From NCBI GenBank assembly GCA_050694175.1, contig JBOGXA010000006.1, positions 1 through 64,000 of the forward strand: a stretch of 64,000 nt of DNA. The letters run 5' to 3'. Origin of the DNA: JBOGXA01 sp050694175. GTDB lineage: Bacteria; Actinomycetota; CADDZG01; WHSQ01. Below are positions 24,556 through 33,812 of this stretch, one piece after another. A program made the position numbers and the translations under genes. Position 1 is the first letter of the stretch. Every line of letters starts with the position of its first letter. The notes beneath the pieces are model-generated. The model had not been told where the DNA came from and ran no database searches. It saw only the letters and a program-made list of their open reading frames with translations.

Positions 24556-25863
24556 ATGAAAAGCACTGCTCTCTTGAGGCGAAGAATCCTGTCGCGGCAG
24601 GCGGCTATTGCGGTCGTCGGGCAGGGGTATGTCGGCTTAACGCTGGCGTGCACCGCTGCAGAAGAGGGATTTCCCGTCATTGGGTTTGACATCGACAAGG
24701 GGCGGATCGAAGACCTCTCCCAGGGCACACTCAGTGTGCCGGGTGTCGAGGCAGAGCTCTTCGCTTCTGCAATTGCTACCGGACGGATGACGTTCACAAA
24801 CGACCCTGCCGAAATGGAAAGGGCCGACATCATCGTCATCTGCGTCCCTACCCCCGTGCGAGATCAGAGTCCCGACCTGACCTTCGTGGATTCGGCGTGT
24901 GAGACTCTATCCCGTCATCTGAGGCCCGGTCGCCTGGTCGTTCTGGAGTCAACGACCTATCCCGGCACAACCGAGGAGCGGGCGCGGCCCCTGCTTGAGA
25001 TCTCGGGATTGGTTGCGGGCAAGGACTTCTTGCTCTCCTACTCGCCCGAGCGTATCGATCCGGGTAACGTCGAGTTCAGTCTGAGGAACACACCCAAAAT
25101 CGTCGGGGGTCTTTCTCGCGAGGCGGCGGGGGTGACGGCTCTCTTCTACGGGCAGTTCGTGGACAAGGTAGTGCTCGTATCGTCGAGCCGTGCCGCAGAA
25201 CTGGCGAAGCTGCTAGAGAACACGTTTCGCCATGTGAACGTGGCCCTGGTTAACGAAATGGCAATGCTCTGTCACGAGATGGACATCGATGTTTGGGAGG
25301 TCATCCACGCCACGGCGACGAAGCCGTTCGGCTTCATGCCGTTCTATCCGGGCCCCGGTGTGGGCGGTCACTGCATTCCTCTCGATCCCACATACCTCGC
25401 GTGGCAGGTGCGGCGCGACGCCGGTCACCAGTTCCGAATACTGGAGCAGGCGCAAGACATCAATGCGCAGATGCCGGCGTGGGTCGCATCGCGAATAGGT
25501 GATGTCCTCAACGACGCAGGCAAGGCCGTCAAAAGCGCAAAGATCTTTATCCTCGGAGTTTCCTACAAGCCCGATGTAGGGGATCTCAGAGAATCACCGG
25601 CGATCAAGGTTGCACAGATCCTATGGCGTCGGGGCGGCTCCCTAAGCTTTCACGATCCATACATAGATGAGATCGCCGTCAACGGCAGTTTCATCCCGCG
25701 CAGCGATCTCACGCTGCGCGCGGTAACAAACGCGGATTGCGTAGCGATCCTTACTCCGCACAAGGACTACGACCTGGACTGGGTGGGCGAGAATGCCCGG
25801 CTGGTATTCGACGCCCGCAACGCTTTCGCCGACGACAAGCGCAGTAACGTAGTCACCCTCTGA
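24556..25863 (+). CDS. UDP-N-acetylhexosamine 6-dehydrogenase (WecC/WbpA type)
   Basis: A 435-residue member of the UDP-glucose/GDP-mannose dehydrogenase family. The N-terminal Rossmann motif is IAVVGQGYVGLTLACT. The central domain has SPERIDPGN and ELAKLLENTFRHVNVALVNE (landmarks), and the catalytic-Cys motif GVGGHCIPLDP has Cys at ~273. The GHCIPLDP form is typical of UDP-ManNAc or UDP-GlcNAc dehydrogenases rather than Ugd. It would supply an acidic amino sugar (uronate) for the glycan. The TGA stop is part of a tandem 10-bp repeat. Confidence 0.9.
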   Translation: MKSTALLRRRILSRQAAIAVVGQGYVGLTLACTAAEEGFPVIGFDIDKGRIEDLSQGTLSVPGVEAELFASAIATGRMTFTNDPAEMERADIIVICVPTPVRDQSPDLTFVDSACETLSRHLRPGRLVVLESTTYPGTTEERARPLLEISGLVAGKDFLLSYSPERIDPGNVEFSLRNTPKIVGGLSREAAGVTALFYGQFVDKVVLVSSSRAAELAKLLENTFRHVNVALVNEMAMLCHEMDIDVWEVIHATATKPFGFMPFYPGPGVGGHCIPLDPTYLAWQVRRDAGHQFRILEQAQDINAQMPAWVASRIGDVLNDAGKAVKSAKIFILGVSYKPDVGDLRESPAIKVAQILWRRGGSLSFHDPYIDEIAVNGSFIPRSDLTLRAVTNADCVAILTPHKDYDLDWVGENARLVFDARNAFADDKRSNVVTL

Positions 25864-25880
25864 CCTGAGCTGACCTGAGC
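25861..25880. repeat. Perfect tandem 10-bp repeat
   Basis: TGACCTGAGC occurs twice in direct succession, starting with the stop codon of the dehydrogenase gene. A GCGC-rich dyad (GAGCGCGCTCGACGCGCTTG) follows. It may be replication slippage, or part of the 3' end structure; no function is claimed. Confidence 0.8.
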
Positions 25881-26033
25881 GCGCTCGACGCGCTTGATAG
25901 TAAGCCTTTGGGCGTCGCGGCGCGGGCACAATGCCGGGCGGCGCTGAGGGCGAGAGCTTAGGCGAACCCTCGAAAGGGGTCCAAACTGCAAATCGCTTCG
26001 CGCATTGAACTCGATACGGGCGTCCGCGAGGAG

Positions 26034-26885
26034 ATGTACTTCTTCACGGCCGGGTGCCACAAGATGTTTGGATGCTTGCATTCTCCAGCCCATTCTCCTC
26101 GCCTTGGAGTCGTTTTCTGTAGTTCGCTTCATTCCGAATTCGTCAAGAACTACCGCAGGGAAGTGCTCGCCGCTCGCGCACTGGCTGAGCATGGGATCGC
26201 CGTGCAGCGCTTCCACTACTGTGGAACGGGCAACAGCTATGGGGATTCCACGGCCGTAAGCTTCGACACTCTGCAATCCGACACCTTGGACGCGGTGGAA
26301 GAGCTGCGCGGACGCACCGGCGTTGCACACATCGGGTTTCTGGGAGTGAAGTGGGGCGGCCTTGTTGCAGCAGCCGCGTCGTGCCAGTTTCCCGGCGCAC
26401 CACTGGTGTTGTGGGAACCTACGCTCCAGGCGAAACAGATCTTCCGCGACGCTATTCGAGCGAGAGCGATCCACGCGCTGAGCGAAGGGCAGACCGGCTC
26501 CGCCGCCGACCCTCTCGTAGACGAACTCGACCGCGTCGGGTTCATCGAGGTGCTGGGTTACGAGATGCATCGTGCCTTCTTCGAAAGCGCTCGGGAGCGC
26601 TCACTGTTAGCCGAGATCGGCAACACGGTTCATCCGATGTTGATCGTTCAACTGCAGGGTCGTCAACTGAGATCCGACGTCGGCCGCTTCGTTGCGGTGC
26701 TGGAGGAACTCGGCAATCGGGTCGAGACCAAAGTAGTGCCTTTACGAGAGTCATGGTGGTTTGCAGGGGAGCGCTGGGAAGCCGATGAAGTCCGTCCAGA
26801 GACGCAGGGGTTGATCGAGACGACCGTCTCTTGGCTTGAGAGGCAACTTTCGAGCTTTGCAACAGACGGATCGAAGAGGACATGA
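26034..26885 (+). CDS. Alpha/beta-hydrolase-fold protein, exosortase-A-associated hydrolase type (likely noncatalytic)
   Basis: 283 residues. The N-terminus MYFFTAGCHKMFGCLHSP and the strand FCSSLHSEFVKNYRREV resemble the hydrolases that travel with exosortase A (XrtA). The expected nucleophile elbow G-x-S-x-G is replaced by GVKWGG, i.e. no catalytic Ser; XrtA-linked relatives also have such degenerate elbows. It may bind an acyl ligand or serve as a partner rather than an esterase. An in-frame ATT 10 codons upstream could extend it. It overlaps the next hydrolase by 4 bp (ATGA). No exosortase gene is in the window. Confidence 0.65.
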   Translation: MYFFTAGCHKMFGCLHSPAHSPRLGVVFCSSLHSEFVKNYRREVLAARALAEHGIAVQRFHYCGTGNSYGDSTAVSFDTLQSDTLDAVEELRGRTGVAHIGFLGVKWGGLVAAAASCQFPGAPLVLWEPTLQAKQIFRDAIRARAIHALSEGQTGSAADPLVDELDRVGFIEVLGYEMHRAFFESARERSLLAEIGNTVHPMLIVQLQGRQLRSDVGRFVAVLEELGNRVETKVVPLRESWWFAGERWEADEVRPETQGLIETTVSWLERQLSSFATDGSKRT

Positions 26886-27844
26886 GCGCCTCCTTTGAGG
26901 TCTCAGATCACGATGTTGCGGAACGGCCGGTCTTCTTCCCGGCGAAGGAGGAGACTCTCTTTGGACTCTTGACTTCGCCGCGCGGTGCGGAACGGTCCGG
27001 AATCGGCGCCATCGTCCTCTCCGGTGGCGGATCGCCGATCTCCACGAATCGAAACCGCCTGTCGGTCCTGCTCTGCCGAGAATTGGCTACCCGCGGGCTG
27101 CATTCCTTCCGTTTCGATTATCACGGAGTGGGAGAGAGCACGGGTCGGGTTGAGAGCTTTCGTCTCGACCGACCCTTCACGGACGATCTGCTGGCCGCGG
27201 CTTCGTGGCTTCAAACGGAGGGAATCACAAAGCCGATTCTGATCGGTACCTCATGTTTCGGAGCCCGCACGGCGCTGGCCACTGCCCAGCATCTCGACGG
27301 CCTCCAAGCTCTTGTGCTCGGCACGGTTCCCGTACGCGACTTCGAGATGGGTGATCGCGTGACCACTCGGGTCGCTCAGGAAATGAGCGTCCGGGATTAT
27401 GTACGGCAGGGAGTTCGATTTCGCAACGTTCGCCGCTTAGTGAAACCGAAGTGGAGACGCCTCTTCGTGCGAGCGGCGAAAGCGAAGTTGAAGGTTGAGT
27501 TCTCGAAGAGGGTCCGCTCGGCCCCCCAGAAGGGGGCCTGGCTGAAACCGGTGAGTGACAGCTTCACCGATCCCGTGGTGAAACTGCAGCAGAGGAAGAT
27601 ACCGACACTCTTCGTCTACGGCGACCAAGACGACTTTCTCTCAGAGTTCCAAAGGGCGAGAAATGGAGAGCTCACAGACGTGCTGAGTGAGACCGAGCGA
27701 TGGTGGGACCTCGCTACAGTTCCCGGCCGGCTCCATGGCTTCACACAGTTAGCGGCTCAGGTGCGTTTCTTGCAGGTTGTATGCGAGTGGGTATGTGCCA
27801 CCGCAGGTGTGACCACTGATGGAGAGTCGAAAAGTGGACTTTGA
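26882..27844 (+). CDS. Alpha/beta hydrolase, exosortase-A-associated hydrolase type
   Basis: 320 residues. Start VFFPAKEETLFGLLTSP, oxyanion strand LSGGGSPISTN, FRFDYHGVGES (family strand-turn) and an elbow LIGTSCFGARTAL in which the Ser is present (G-T-S-C-F-G). A C-terminal Asp/His region (VYGDQDDFL and RLHGF) supplies a plausible triad. It is probably an acyl hydrolase acting with the downstream acyl-CoA dehydrogenase, AMP ligase and ACP. It overlaps the upstream hydrolase and the downstream gene slightly. Confidence 0.75.
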   Translation: MSASFEVSDHDVAERPVFFPAKEETLFGLLTSPRGAERSGIGAIVLSGGGSPISTNRNRLSVLLCRELATRGLHSFRFDYHGVGESTGRVESFRLDRPFTDDLLAAASWLQTEGITKPILIGTSCFGARTALATAQHLDGLQALVLGTVPVRDFEMGDRVTTRVAQEMSVRDYVRQGVRFRNVRRLVKPKWRRLFVRAAKAKLKVEFSKRVRSAPQKGAWLKPVSDSFTDPVVKLQQRKIPTLFVYGDQDDFLSEFQRARNGELTDVLSETERWWDLATVPGRLHGFTQLAAQVRFLQVVCEWVCATAGVTTDGESKSGL

Positions 27845-28979
27845 CCTGTCGGATGAGCAAAACAGATACCGGAGTGAGGTCGCGATCTTCGCGGCGCGTG
27901 AGCTCAACGACGACGTCTCGGAGCGAGATCGACACGAGGAGTTCTCTCAGACGGCGTGGAAAAAGTGCGCAGAGTTTGGCATACAGGGCCTGCCGGTCCC
28001 AGTCGATTATGGCGGTAGCGGCGCTGACCCTCTAACGATCGCCCTGGCCATGGAGACGCTCGGATACGCGTGTCGGGATAGCGGCCTGATCTTCTCCTTG
28101 AATGCACAGATGTGGTCCTGTGAGATCCCGCTCGTGAGGTTCGGTTCGGAGGAGCAGAAGAAGAGGTATCTGCCCGGACTATGCGACGGCTCCTTGATCG
28201 GCGTGCAGGCCATGACCGAGCCAGAGTCTGGAAGCGATGCTTTCAGCATGAAAGCGCGTGCGGTCGATATGGGCGACCATTTCGTCCTTGACGGAACCAA
28301 AATCTTCGTTACCAACGCTCCGATTGCCGATCTATTCGTCGTCTTTTGTACGACCGATCCATCGGCCGGGTTCGCGGGGATCGGCGCCTTCTTGGTGGAG
28401 CGTGACTCTCCCGGTGTGACCGTGGGGCAGTCGTTCCACAAGATGGGACTCAGGACCTCACCCATGGGCGAATTGGTCCTTTCGGATTGCTCGGTCGGAA
28501 AAGAAGCGTTGCTGGGTTCTCTGGGGGCCGGAATGGCCGTTTTCACTGCATCAATGGACTGGGAGCGCAGCTTCATACTCGCGAGTGGTGTCGGCGTCAT
28601 GCAGTATCACCTGGAGAGAGCCGTTGCGTATGCCAAAGAGCGAAAGCAGTTCGGCGAACCAATAGGAAGATTTCAGGCCGTTTCTCATCGCCTGGTGGAT
28701 ATGAGAGTCCGGTTGGAGTCCGCTCGCCTCCTTCTTTACCACTTGAGCTGGCTCAAGAGCCAAGGCAAGTCGACTGTGATGGAGTCCGCAATTGTCAAAC
28801 TCGCACTCAGCGAAAGTCTCGTTCATTCGAGCATGGACGCCCTTCAAACCTTCGGCGGATACGGCTACATGGTCGATTACGAACTCGAGCGGGAGGTTCG
28901 TGACGCGCTGGGGAGCAAGATTTACTCGGGCACCTCTGACATCCAGCGCAACGTGATCGCCCGCTGCATGGGCCTGTGA
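27834..28979 (+). CDS. Acyl-CoA dehydrogenase
   Basis: About 381 residues with all three ACAD domains: an N-terminal helical part (DFDLSDEQNRYRSEV), the FAD-binding beta domain (GVQAMTEPESGSDA, IFVTNAPIADLF) and the C-terminal four-helix bundle (KQFGEPIGRFQAVSHRLVDM, TFGGYGYM). In the last motif, IYSGTSDIQRN, Ser replaces the Glu that is the base in medium-chain enzymes; similar forms are common in bacterial ACADs with the base elsewhere. GTG at 27834 is preferred (GGAGAG 7 bases upstream). It overlaps the hydrolase by 11 bp. It probably dehydrogenates an acyl-CoA or acyl-ACP for glycan decoration. Confidence 0.88.
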   Translation: MDFDLSDEQNRYRSEVAIFAARELNDDVSERDRHEEFSQTAWKKCAEFGIQGLPVPVDYGGSGADPLTIALAMETLGYACRDSGLIFSLNAQMWSCEIPLVRFGSEEQKKRYLPGLCDGSLIGVQAMTEPESGSDAFSMKARAVDMGDHFVLDGTKIFVTNAPIADLFVVFCTTDPSAGFAGIGAFLVERDSPGVTVGQSFHKMGLRTSPMGELVLSDCSVGKEALLGSLGAGMAVFTASMDWERSFILASGVGVMQYHLERAVAYAKERKQFGEPIGRFQAVSHRLVDMRVRLESARLLLYHLSWLKSQGKSTVMESAIVKLALSESLVHSSMDALQTFGGYGYMVDYELEREVRDALGSKIYSGTSDIQRNVIARCMGL

Positions 28980-28989
28980 GGCAGATCGG

Positions 28990-30582
28990 ATGATGTCAAC
29001 GACACTTCACGGACTTCTGGAAAGAGCTGCGAGAGGCCACCCGAACCAAACTGCCGTCGTCGACGGCAATCGAAGCATCTCGTATTCCGAACTCGATGGT
29101 CGATCCAATCAGGTGGCCCGGCTATTGATCCAGTCCGGAGTTCAGCGCGGGGATCGAGTGGGGCTTTACCTGACCAAGTCCCTTGAATCCATCATCGGTA
29201 TCTACGGCGTGATGAAAGCTGGCGGGGCGTACGTGCCTCTGGACGCTCAGGCGCCCGTATCCCGAGTGGGATTCATATGTGGAAACTGCGGCGTCAACTG
29301 CCTGCTGTCGGGGGGCGAGATGTCCGACCGCTGGGCCGATCTGGTCTCGGCGGGGGCGCCGCTTCACACCGTAATTGCCCTCAATACCACTCTGGAAGAG
29401 AACTACGTGGATGAGACGGTCACGCAGCTGTCGGAATCGGATCTCGACGGTCAGGCCACAACTTCTCCGGGAACGAAAACGATCTCCTTGGATCTTGCTT
29501 ACATCCTCTACACGTCGGGCTCCACCGGCGAGCCAAAGGGTGTGATGCTGACACATTCCAATGCTCTCAGCTTCGTGAACTGGGCGGCTGCAGAGTTCGG
29601 GATTACGCAGGGCGACAACCTGGCCAATCACGCGCCCCTTCACTTCGATCTGTCCATCCTCGATCTGTTCGCCGCCGCACGCGAAGCAGCGACGGTAGTC
29701 CTTGTTCCTCCCGAGACCTCGTACTTCCCCATTGAGATCACCCGATTCATCGACAAGAACAGGATCACCATCTGGTACTCCGTCCCATCGGTCCTCACAA
29801 TGCTCGCGCTCCGAGGAGGGTTGAAACCGGGAGCTCTTGAGTCGCTGCGAGTAGTTCTGTTTGCGGGAGAAGTCTTCCCGGTCAAGTATCTGCGAATGCT
29901 GATGACGGCACTACCCAGCGTGCGCTTCGTCAATCTGTATGGTCCGACAGAGACGAACGTGTGCACGTTCTATGACGTTGATGAGATTCCCGATGCGTCG
30001 GCACCTCCAGTACCGATTGGCCAAGCTATCGCGGACGACGAAGTCTTCAGTGTCACCGAGGGTGGTCGGATCGCCGAGCAGGGCGAAATGGGGGAACTCT
30101 ATGTCCGAGGCACGACCGTCATGCAGGGCTACTGGGGAGACGCAGAACGGACTCAGCAATGTCTGATAGCCCATCCTTTTGGAGGAGAGTTGCACGATCC
30201 CGTCTATAAGACAGGGGATTTGGTCCGATGCAACGATAACGGTGACTACGAACTCCTTGGGCGCCGCGATCACCAGATCAAGAGCCGCGGTTACCGGATC
30301 GAATTGGGTGACATCGAGGCCGCTCTATACGCACACCCGGACGTGGTCGAGTGCGTGGCAATGGCGGTTCCCGACGAGCTGGTTACGAATCGTATCAAGG
30401 CAGTGGTGGCGGTTCGCGTGGACGTTACCCGAGAGGTACTTGTCCAGTTCTGTTCGGAACGAATCCCACACTACATGATCCCCGAGTGGTTTGAGTTCCG
30501 CAACGGCCTCCCGAAAACGTCCACTGGGAAGATCGACAGACAGACTCTTACGGCGGAACTCGTTAAAGGAGGTTCACGGTGA
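28990..30582 (+). CDS. AMP-forming acyl-CoA/acyl-ACP ligase
   Basis: 530 residues with ANL superfamily motifs: LAYILYTSGSTGEPKGVML (A3), NLYGPTETNVCTF (A5), YKTGDLVR (A7), LLGRRDHQIKSRGYRIELGDIE (A8) and PKTSTGKIDR (A10, catalytic Lys in TGK). It is most like the AMP ligases that accompany exosortase A and like adenylation domains. It overlaps the ACP gene by 4 bp, so it probably loads the ACP Ser with an acyl or amino-acyl group. The start is ATG at 28990, with an adjacent second ATG. Confidence 0.9.
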   Translation: MMSTTLHGLLERAARGHPNQTAVVDGNRSISYSELDGRSNQVARLLIQSGVQRGDRVGLYLTKSLESIIGIYGVMKAGGAYVPLDAQAPVSRVGFICGNCGVNCLLSGGEMSDRWADLVSAGAPLHTVIALNTTLEENYVDETVTQLSESDLDGQATTSPGTKTISLDLAYILYTSGSTGEPKGVMLTHSNALSFVNWAAAEFGITQGDNLANHAPLHFDLSILDLFAAAREAATVVLVPPETSYFPIEITRFIDKNRITIWYSVPSVLTMLALRGGLKPGALESLRVVLFAGEVFPVKYLRMLMTALPSVRFVNLYGPTETNVCTFYDVDEIPDASAPPVPIGQAIADDEVFSVTEGGRIAEQGEMGELYVRGTTVMQGYWGDAERTQQCLIAHPFGGELHDPVYKTGDLVRCNDNGDYELLGRRDHQIKSRGYRIELGDIEAALYAHPDVVECVAMAVPDELVTNRIKAVVAVRVDVTREVLVQFCSERIPHYMIPEWFEFRNGLPKTSTGKIDRQTLTAELVKGGSR

Positions 30583-30821
30583 TCAACAATCGCATTCGCG
30601 AGTTCATCGTCTCCGATCTGAATTGGACTGGTAACGGCGCGGAGCTCACTGATGATTACCCCCTACTCGAGAAGCGCGTGTTGGATTCCGTCGGAATCTT
30701 GAATCTCGTTTCCTTTGTTGAAGAGGAGTTCGGGGTGCAGGTCGAGGACACTGAAATCGTTCCCCAGAACTTCGGCACGATAGCCAGCATCGCAGCACTG
30801 GTCACATCGAAGTCAGGCTGA
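30579..30821 (+). CDS. Acyl carrier protein
   Basis: 80 residues. The phosphopantetheine site is S37 in VLDSVGIL, followed by the acidic helix SFVEEEFGVQVED. GTG at 30579 has the perfect AAAGGAGG 7 bases upstream and overlaps the ligase stop. It would carry the activated acyl chain from the ligase, probably to a later transferase. Its stop overlaps the ATG of the next glycosyltransferase by one base, tying the acyl module to the glycan operon. Confidence 0.9.
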   Translation: MINNRIREFIVSDLNWTGNGAELTDDYPLLEKRVLDSVGILNLVSFVEEEFGVQVEDTEIVPQNFGTIASIAALVTSKSG

Positions 30822-31753
30822 TGTCCCCGGGACCGCTCGCGACAGTCGTCATAACTACTCACAACAGGCCCGAGTTTGTTGATCGTGCTATCGCCAGTGC
30901 CCTGAGTCAGTCCATCGACGACCTCGAGGTTCTCGTGGTGGACGACGCATCGAATCCACGCTTCAGACTCGAGTCGAAAGATCCCCGAATCCGCCTACTT
31001 CGACGAGAGAGCTCGGCGGGAGTAAGTGCGGCAAGGAATGCGGGATTGCTCAGCGCCCGAGGGAAGTGGATAACCTTCCTGGACGACGACGATGAGCTCT
31101 TGCCGGATATGTTGGAGGCATCGCTTAGGGTCGCGGCTGAGTCCTTGCTCCCTCCCCCCGTGGCGGTGTTGTCGAGCGTAGAGATCGTGGACGAAAGCGG
31201 ACGCAGGGCCAAGCAGCTGATACCTGTGTCGTTACCAAAAGGCAAGCATTTCTTCCTAGAGGGGGCGCCTGAAGGGCACAGCTTTACAGGTGGAAACACA
31301 CTCGTGATTTCGAGCGAGGTTCTTAGGCAGATCGGTGGATTCGACGAGGAACTCCAGAATTCCGTGCATCGTGAGCTGATGCTGCGAGTCAACCAGACCT
31401 GCTCGATACAGGCTTTGGCGCAGATCACATATAGATTGAGGTTGCATCCAGGCGAGAACGTCCACAGCAACATCGCAGCGCGCGCTAAGGCCATGGAAAG
31501 AACGGTAACGAAACACCGTGAAGCCTTTCTCAGCCACCCCACGTCCTATGCTCGGTACCTCAGCGCAATGAGTGTCGCGTATGTTCGAGCAGGGATGTGG
31601 CTGCCCGCGCTTCGAGCTTCCGCCCGAGCCGTCCGAGCCAAGCCGAGCAGCTGGAAGGCAATTAGGAGCTTCTTGATCAGCTTGGCGGGGCCCTTGCCGC
31701 TGCACGTCTACAAGCGTGTTACCGGCCGCGCGCTGCCAAGGCGAACTCAGTAG
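30821..31753 (+). CDS. Glycosyltransferase family 2 (GT-A)
   Basis: 310 residues with the GT2 start ATVVITTHNRPEFVDRAIASAL, VLVVDDAS, GVSAARNAG and the DxD-type motif TFLDDDDEL. The middle has NTLVISSEVLRQIGGFDEEL. The C-terminal part is longer than the minimal domain (~230 aa). The ATG is directly after the ACP stop, with one base shared. It transfers a sugar from a nucleotide donor to a lipid-linked glycan; the sugar is not predictable. Confidence 0.88.
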   Translation: MSPGPLATVVITTHNRPEFVDRAIASALSQSIDDLEVLVVDDASNPRFRLESKDPRIRLLRRESSAGVSAARNAGLLSARGKWITFLDDDDELLPDMLEASLRVAAESLLPPPVAVLSSVEIVDESGRRAKQLIPVSLPKGKHFFLEGAPEGHSFTGGNTLVISSEVLRQIGGFDEELQNSVHRELMLRVNQTCSIQALAQITYRLRLHPGENVHSNIAARAKAMERTVTKHREAFLSHPTSYARYLSAMSVAYVRAGMWLPALRASARAVRAKPSSWKAIRSFLISLAGPLPLHVYKRVTGRALPRRTQ

Positions 31754-31799
31754 AGTGCGAATGGGTACCTCGTTCGCCCCTTGCCCTAGTAGGGAGAGG

Positions 31800-32765
31800 A
31801 TGTCTCCAATCCCGTCCTTCTTGATCGTCGGCACCCCGCGGTCGGGTACCACTCTCGTTCAGAGATTGGCTTGCGAGCTACCCGGCGTAAAGGTTCCTCT
31901 CGAGACTCAGTTCTTTTGGCTTCTAGCTCCACGTCTTACGAAAAATCGGACGTTCCCGATCGGTGCATCAGAGCTGAGACAAGACCTTGATTGGTTCATC
32001 CAGCGACGGGGACTGGACAATGGTCGACTCGTCGCCGACGACATTGTGAATGAGCTGGATGGAAGCTGCCACCAGCTCCTGGAATTGTTTGAGGTTATTA
32101 TTCGCCAGCTGGCCGGCACGGCGTCGACCTATGGAGAGAAGACTCCTCAGCATCTCTTTTGGTGGAAAGAACTTTCACAGAGGATGCAGGATCTGAAGTT
32201 TGTAGTGGTCGTCCGAGATCCGCGCTCGGTCGTTGCGTCCAACCTCAACGTTCATTGGGCAGATAGATCTCACGTGCTCTTAGCCGAGAGATGGCGATTC
32301 GACCAAGAGCAGGTTTCACATGCGCTAAGGAGCCTCGGTAACGGTCGCTGCCTACTGCTTCGCTATGAGGACGTCGTGTCCGATTCGGTTCGTGCTCGTG
32401 ATCGACTGCGATTGTTTCTCGGCCTCGACGAGGTTCAAAGAAGCGGTGTTGAACCCGAGTTCGTTCAAGCCGCCGAAATCATGCGGCCGGACGAGTGGTG
32501 GAAGATGAACGCCGTTGAGGCAGTATCGATGGATCGTATTGATGCCTGGCGCCAATCGCTTACTCGCAAACAAGCGACTGAGATCACCGCCATCTGCCGA
32601 GATGGCATGCGGCGTTTCGGCTACGACAACGATGCGCCAGGAGTGCTTTCCACAGCACGCGTGACCGTAGGGATTGGATGGAGAAAAAACCTCCGGAGGT
32701 TGCGATTTCGGGCGTCTCGCCACCGACATATGAGAGACGTTCACAAAATGGCTGGCTATCTCTGA
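31800..32765 (+). CDS. Sulfotransferase 1
   Basis: About 321 residues. The 5'-phosphosulfate loop is FLIVGTPRSGTTLVQRLA and the 3'-phosphate motif is VVVVRDPRSVVASNLNVHW. These are typical PAPS-dependent sulfotransferases (Sulfotransfer_3 type). The ATG at 31800 follows AGGGAGAGG; the longer frame to 31716 is not needed. Sulfotransferases in glycan loci put O- or N-sulfate on sugars. Its base composition is less GC-rich than the 50-kb region. Confidence 0.85.
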   Translation: MSPIPSFLIVGTPRSGTTLVQRLACELPGVKVPLETQFFWLLAPRLTKNRTFPIGASELRQDLDWFIQRRGLDNGRLVADDIVNELDGSCHQLLELFEVIIRQLAGTASTYGEKTPQHLFWWKELSQRMQDLKFVVVVRDPRSVVASNLNVHWADRSHVLLAERWRFDQEQVSHALRSLGNGRCLLLRYEDVVSDSVRARDRLRLFLGLDEVQRSGVEPEFVQAAEIMRPDEWWKMNAVEAVSMDRIDAWRQSLTRKQATEITAICRDGMRRFGYDNDAPGVLSTARVTVGIGWRKNLRRLRFRASRHRHMRDVHKMAGYL

Positions 32766-32836
32766 TCCTCGGGGGGCTAAAGGCCCGCTGCCGGAATTGC
32801 GTTGCTAACGATCGGACACACGAGAGTCGAGGGGTA

Positions 32837-33793
32837 ATGGTTGGGGAATGCTTTCCTTTCCTGATAGGGCGAGGCAGATCGGGCACAACTCTATTGCGAT
32901 CGATTGTGGATTCGCACTCTCAGATCGCGATCCCTTACGAGTCCCACTTCCCCGTGACAATGGGCCTCGACAGAATCCAATACGAGAACTCCGATGCATT
33001 CGATGTCGATCGCTTCCTGAAACATCTAGGACGGAACTATGGTTTCCGCCGATGGGGTATCGACGTCGAAGAAGTGAACAGTGTGGTACGTGAGTTGCTT
33101 CCGGAGGACTTGCCAAGTGCGATTCGACTCGTCTATTCGGCGTACGCACGATGCCAGGGGAAACGTCGCTACGGCGAGAAGACCCCGGGGTTCGTCACGC
33201 ACATCCCGCTCCTGTCCCAGATGTTTGCGGAGAGTCGTTTTGTGCACGTTATTCGTGACGGAAGGAATGTCGCTCTTTCCTACCTGGCCGGAGGATGGGG
33301 TCCTAAAGATGTCGGGGAGGCGGCGATCTACTGGAGACGCTTCGTGGAAGCGGGTCGGCGAGATGGAGTCGCTTTGGGGGAGGAGCGCTACATGGAGCTC
33401 AGATACGAGGAACTCGTCGACAACCCCGAGCCCATGGTGAAACGCGTGTGTCGCTTCATCGACCTGAGCTATGAGCCGCAGATGCTCCGTTACTTTGATC
33501 GCGGCGACGTCGTGCCCGATCGCCTTCGGGAACACCTGTCCCGAGGACACCAGAACCTGCGTCGTCCGCCGACGAAGGGGCTAAGAGACTGGCAGCAAGA
33601 GATGGCTACGGAGGACATCGAGCTGTTCGAAGCTATCGCGGGGGACCTCCTAACGGAACTCGGATATGAACGAACCGTTTCACGTTTCTCCATGCGCGCT
33701 CGAGCCGCGGCAGCTGCGGCGTGGCTTCAGGTGCAGCATCGACGAGCGAGCAGGCGAATTGCCAAGACGAGAGCTGCGTGGAGTCGGCCATGA
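32837..33793 (+). CDS. Sulfotransferase 2
   Basis: About 318 residues. PSB-loop FLIGRGRSGTTLLRSIVDSH and 3'-PB motif FVHVIRDGRNVALSYLAGGW. Related to sulfotransferase 1 and of the same general type. The ATG at 32837 follows GAGGGG; the longer frame overlaps the previous gene's end and is rejected. It probably sulfates a different position or residue of the same glycan. Confidence 0.85.
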   Translation: MVGECFPFLIGRGRSGTTLLRSIVDSHSQIAIPYESHFPVTMGLDRIQYENSDAFDVDRFLKHLGRNYGFRRWGIDVEEVNSVVRELLPEDLPSAIRLVYSAYARCQGKRRYGEKTPGFVTHIPLLSQMFAESRFVHVIRDGRNVALSYLAGGWGPKDVGEAAIYWRRFVEAGRRDGVALGEERYMELRYEELVDNPEPMVKRVCRFIDLSYEPQMLRYFDRGDVVPDRLREHLSRGHQNLRRPPTKGLRDWQQEMATEDIELFEAIAGDLLTELGYERTVSRFSMRARAAAAAAWLQVQHRRASRRIAKTRAAWSRP

Positions 33794-33812
33794 CTCGAGT
33801 AACGGAGATCCC

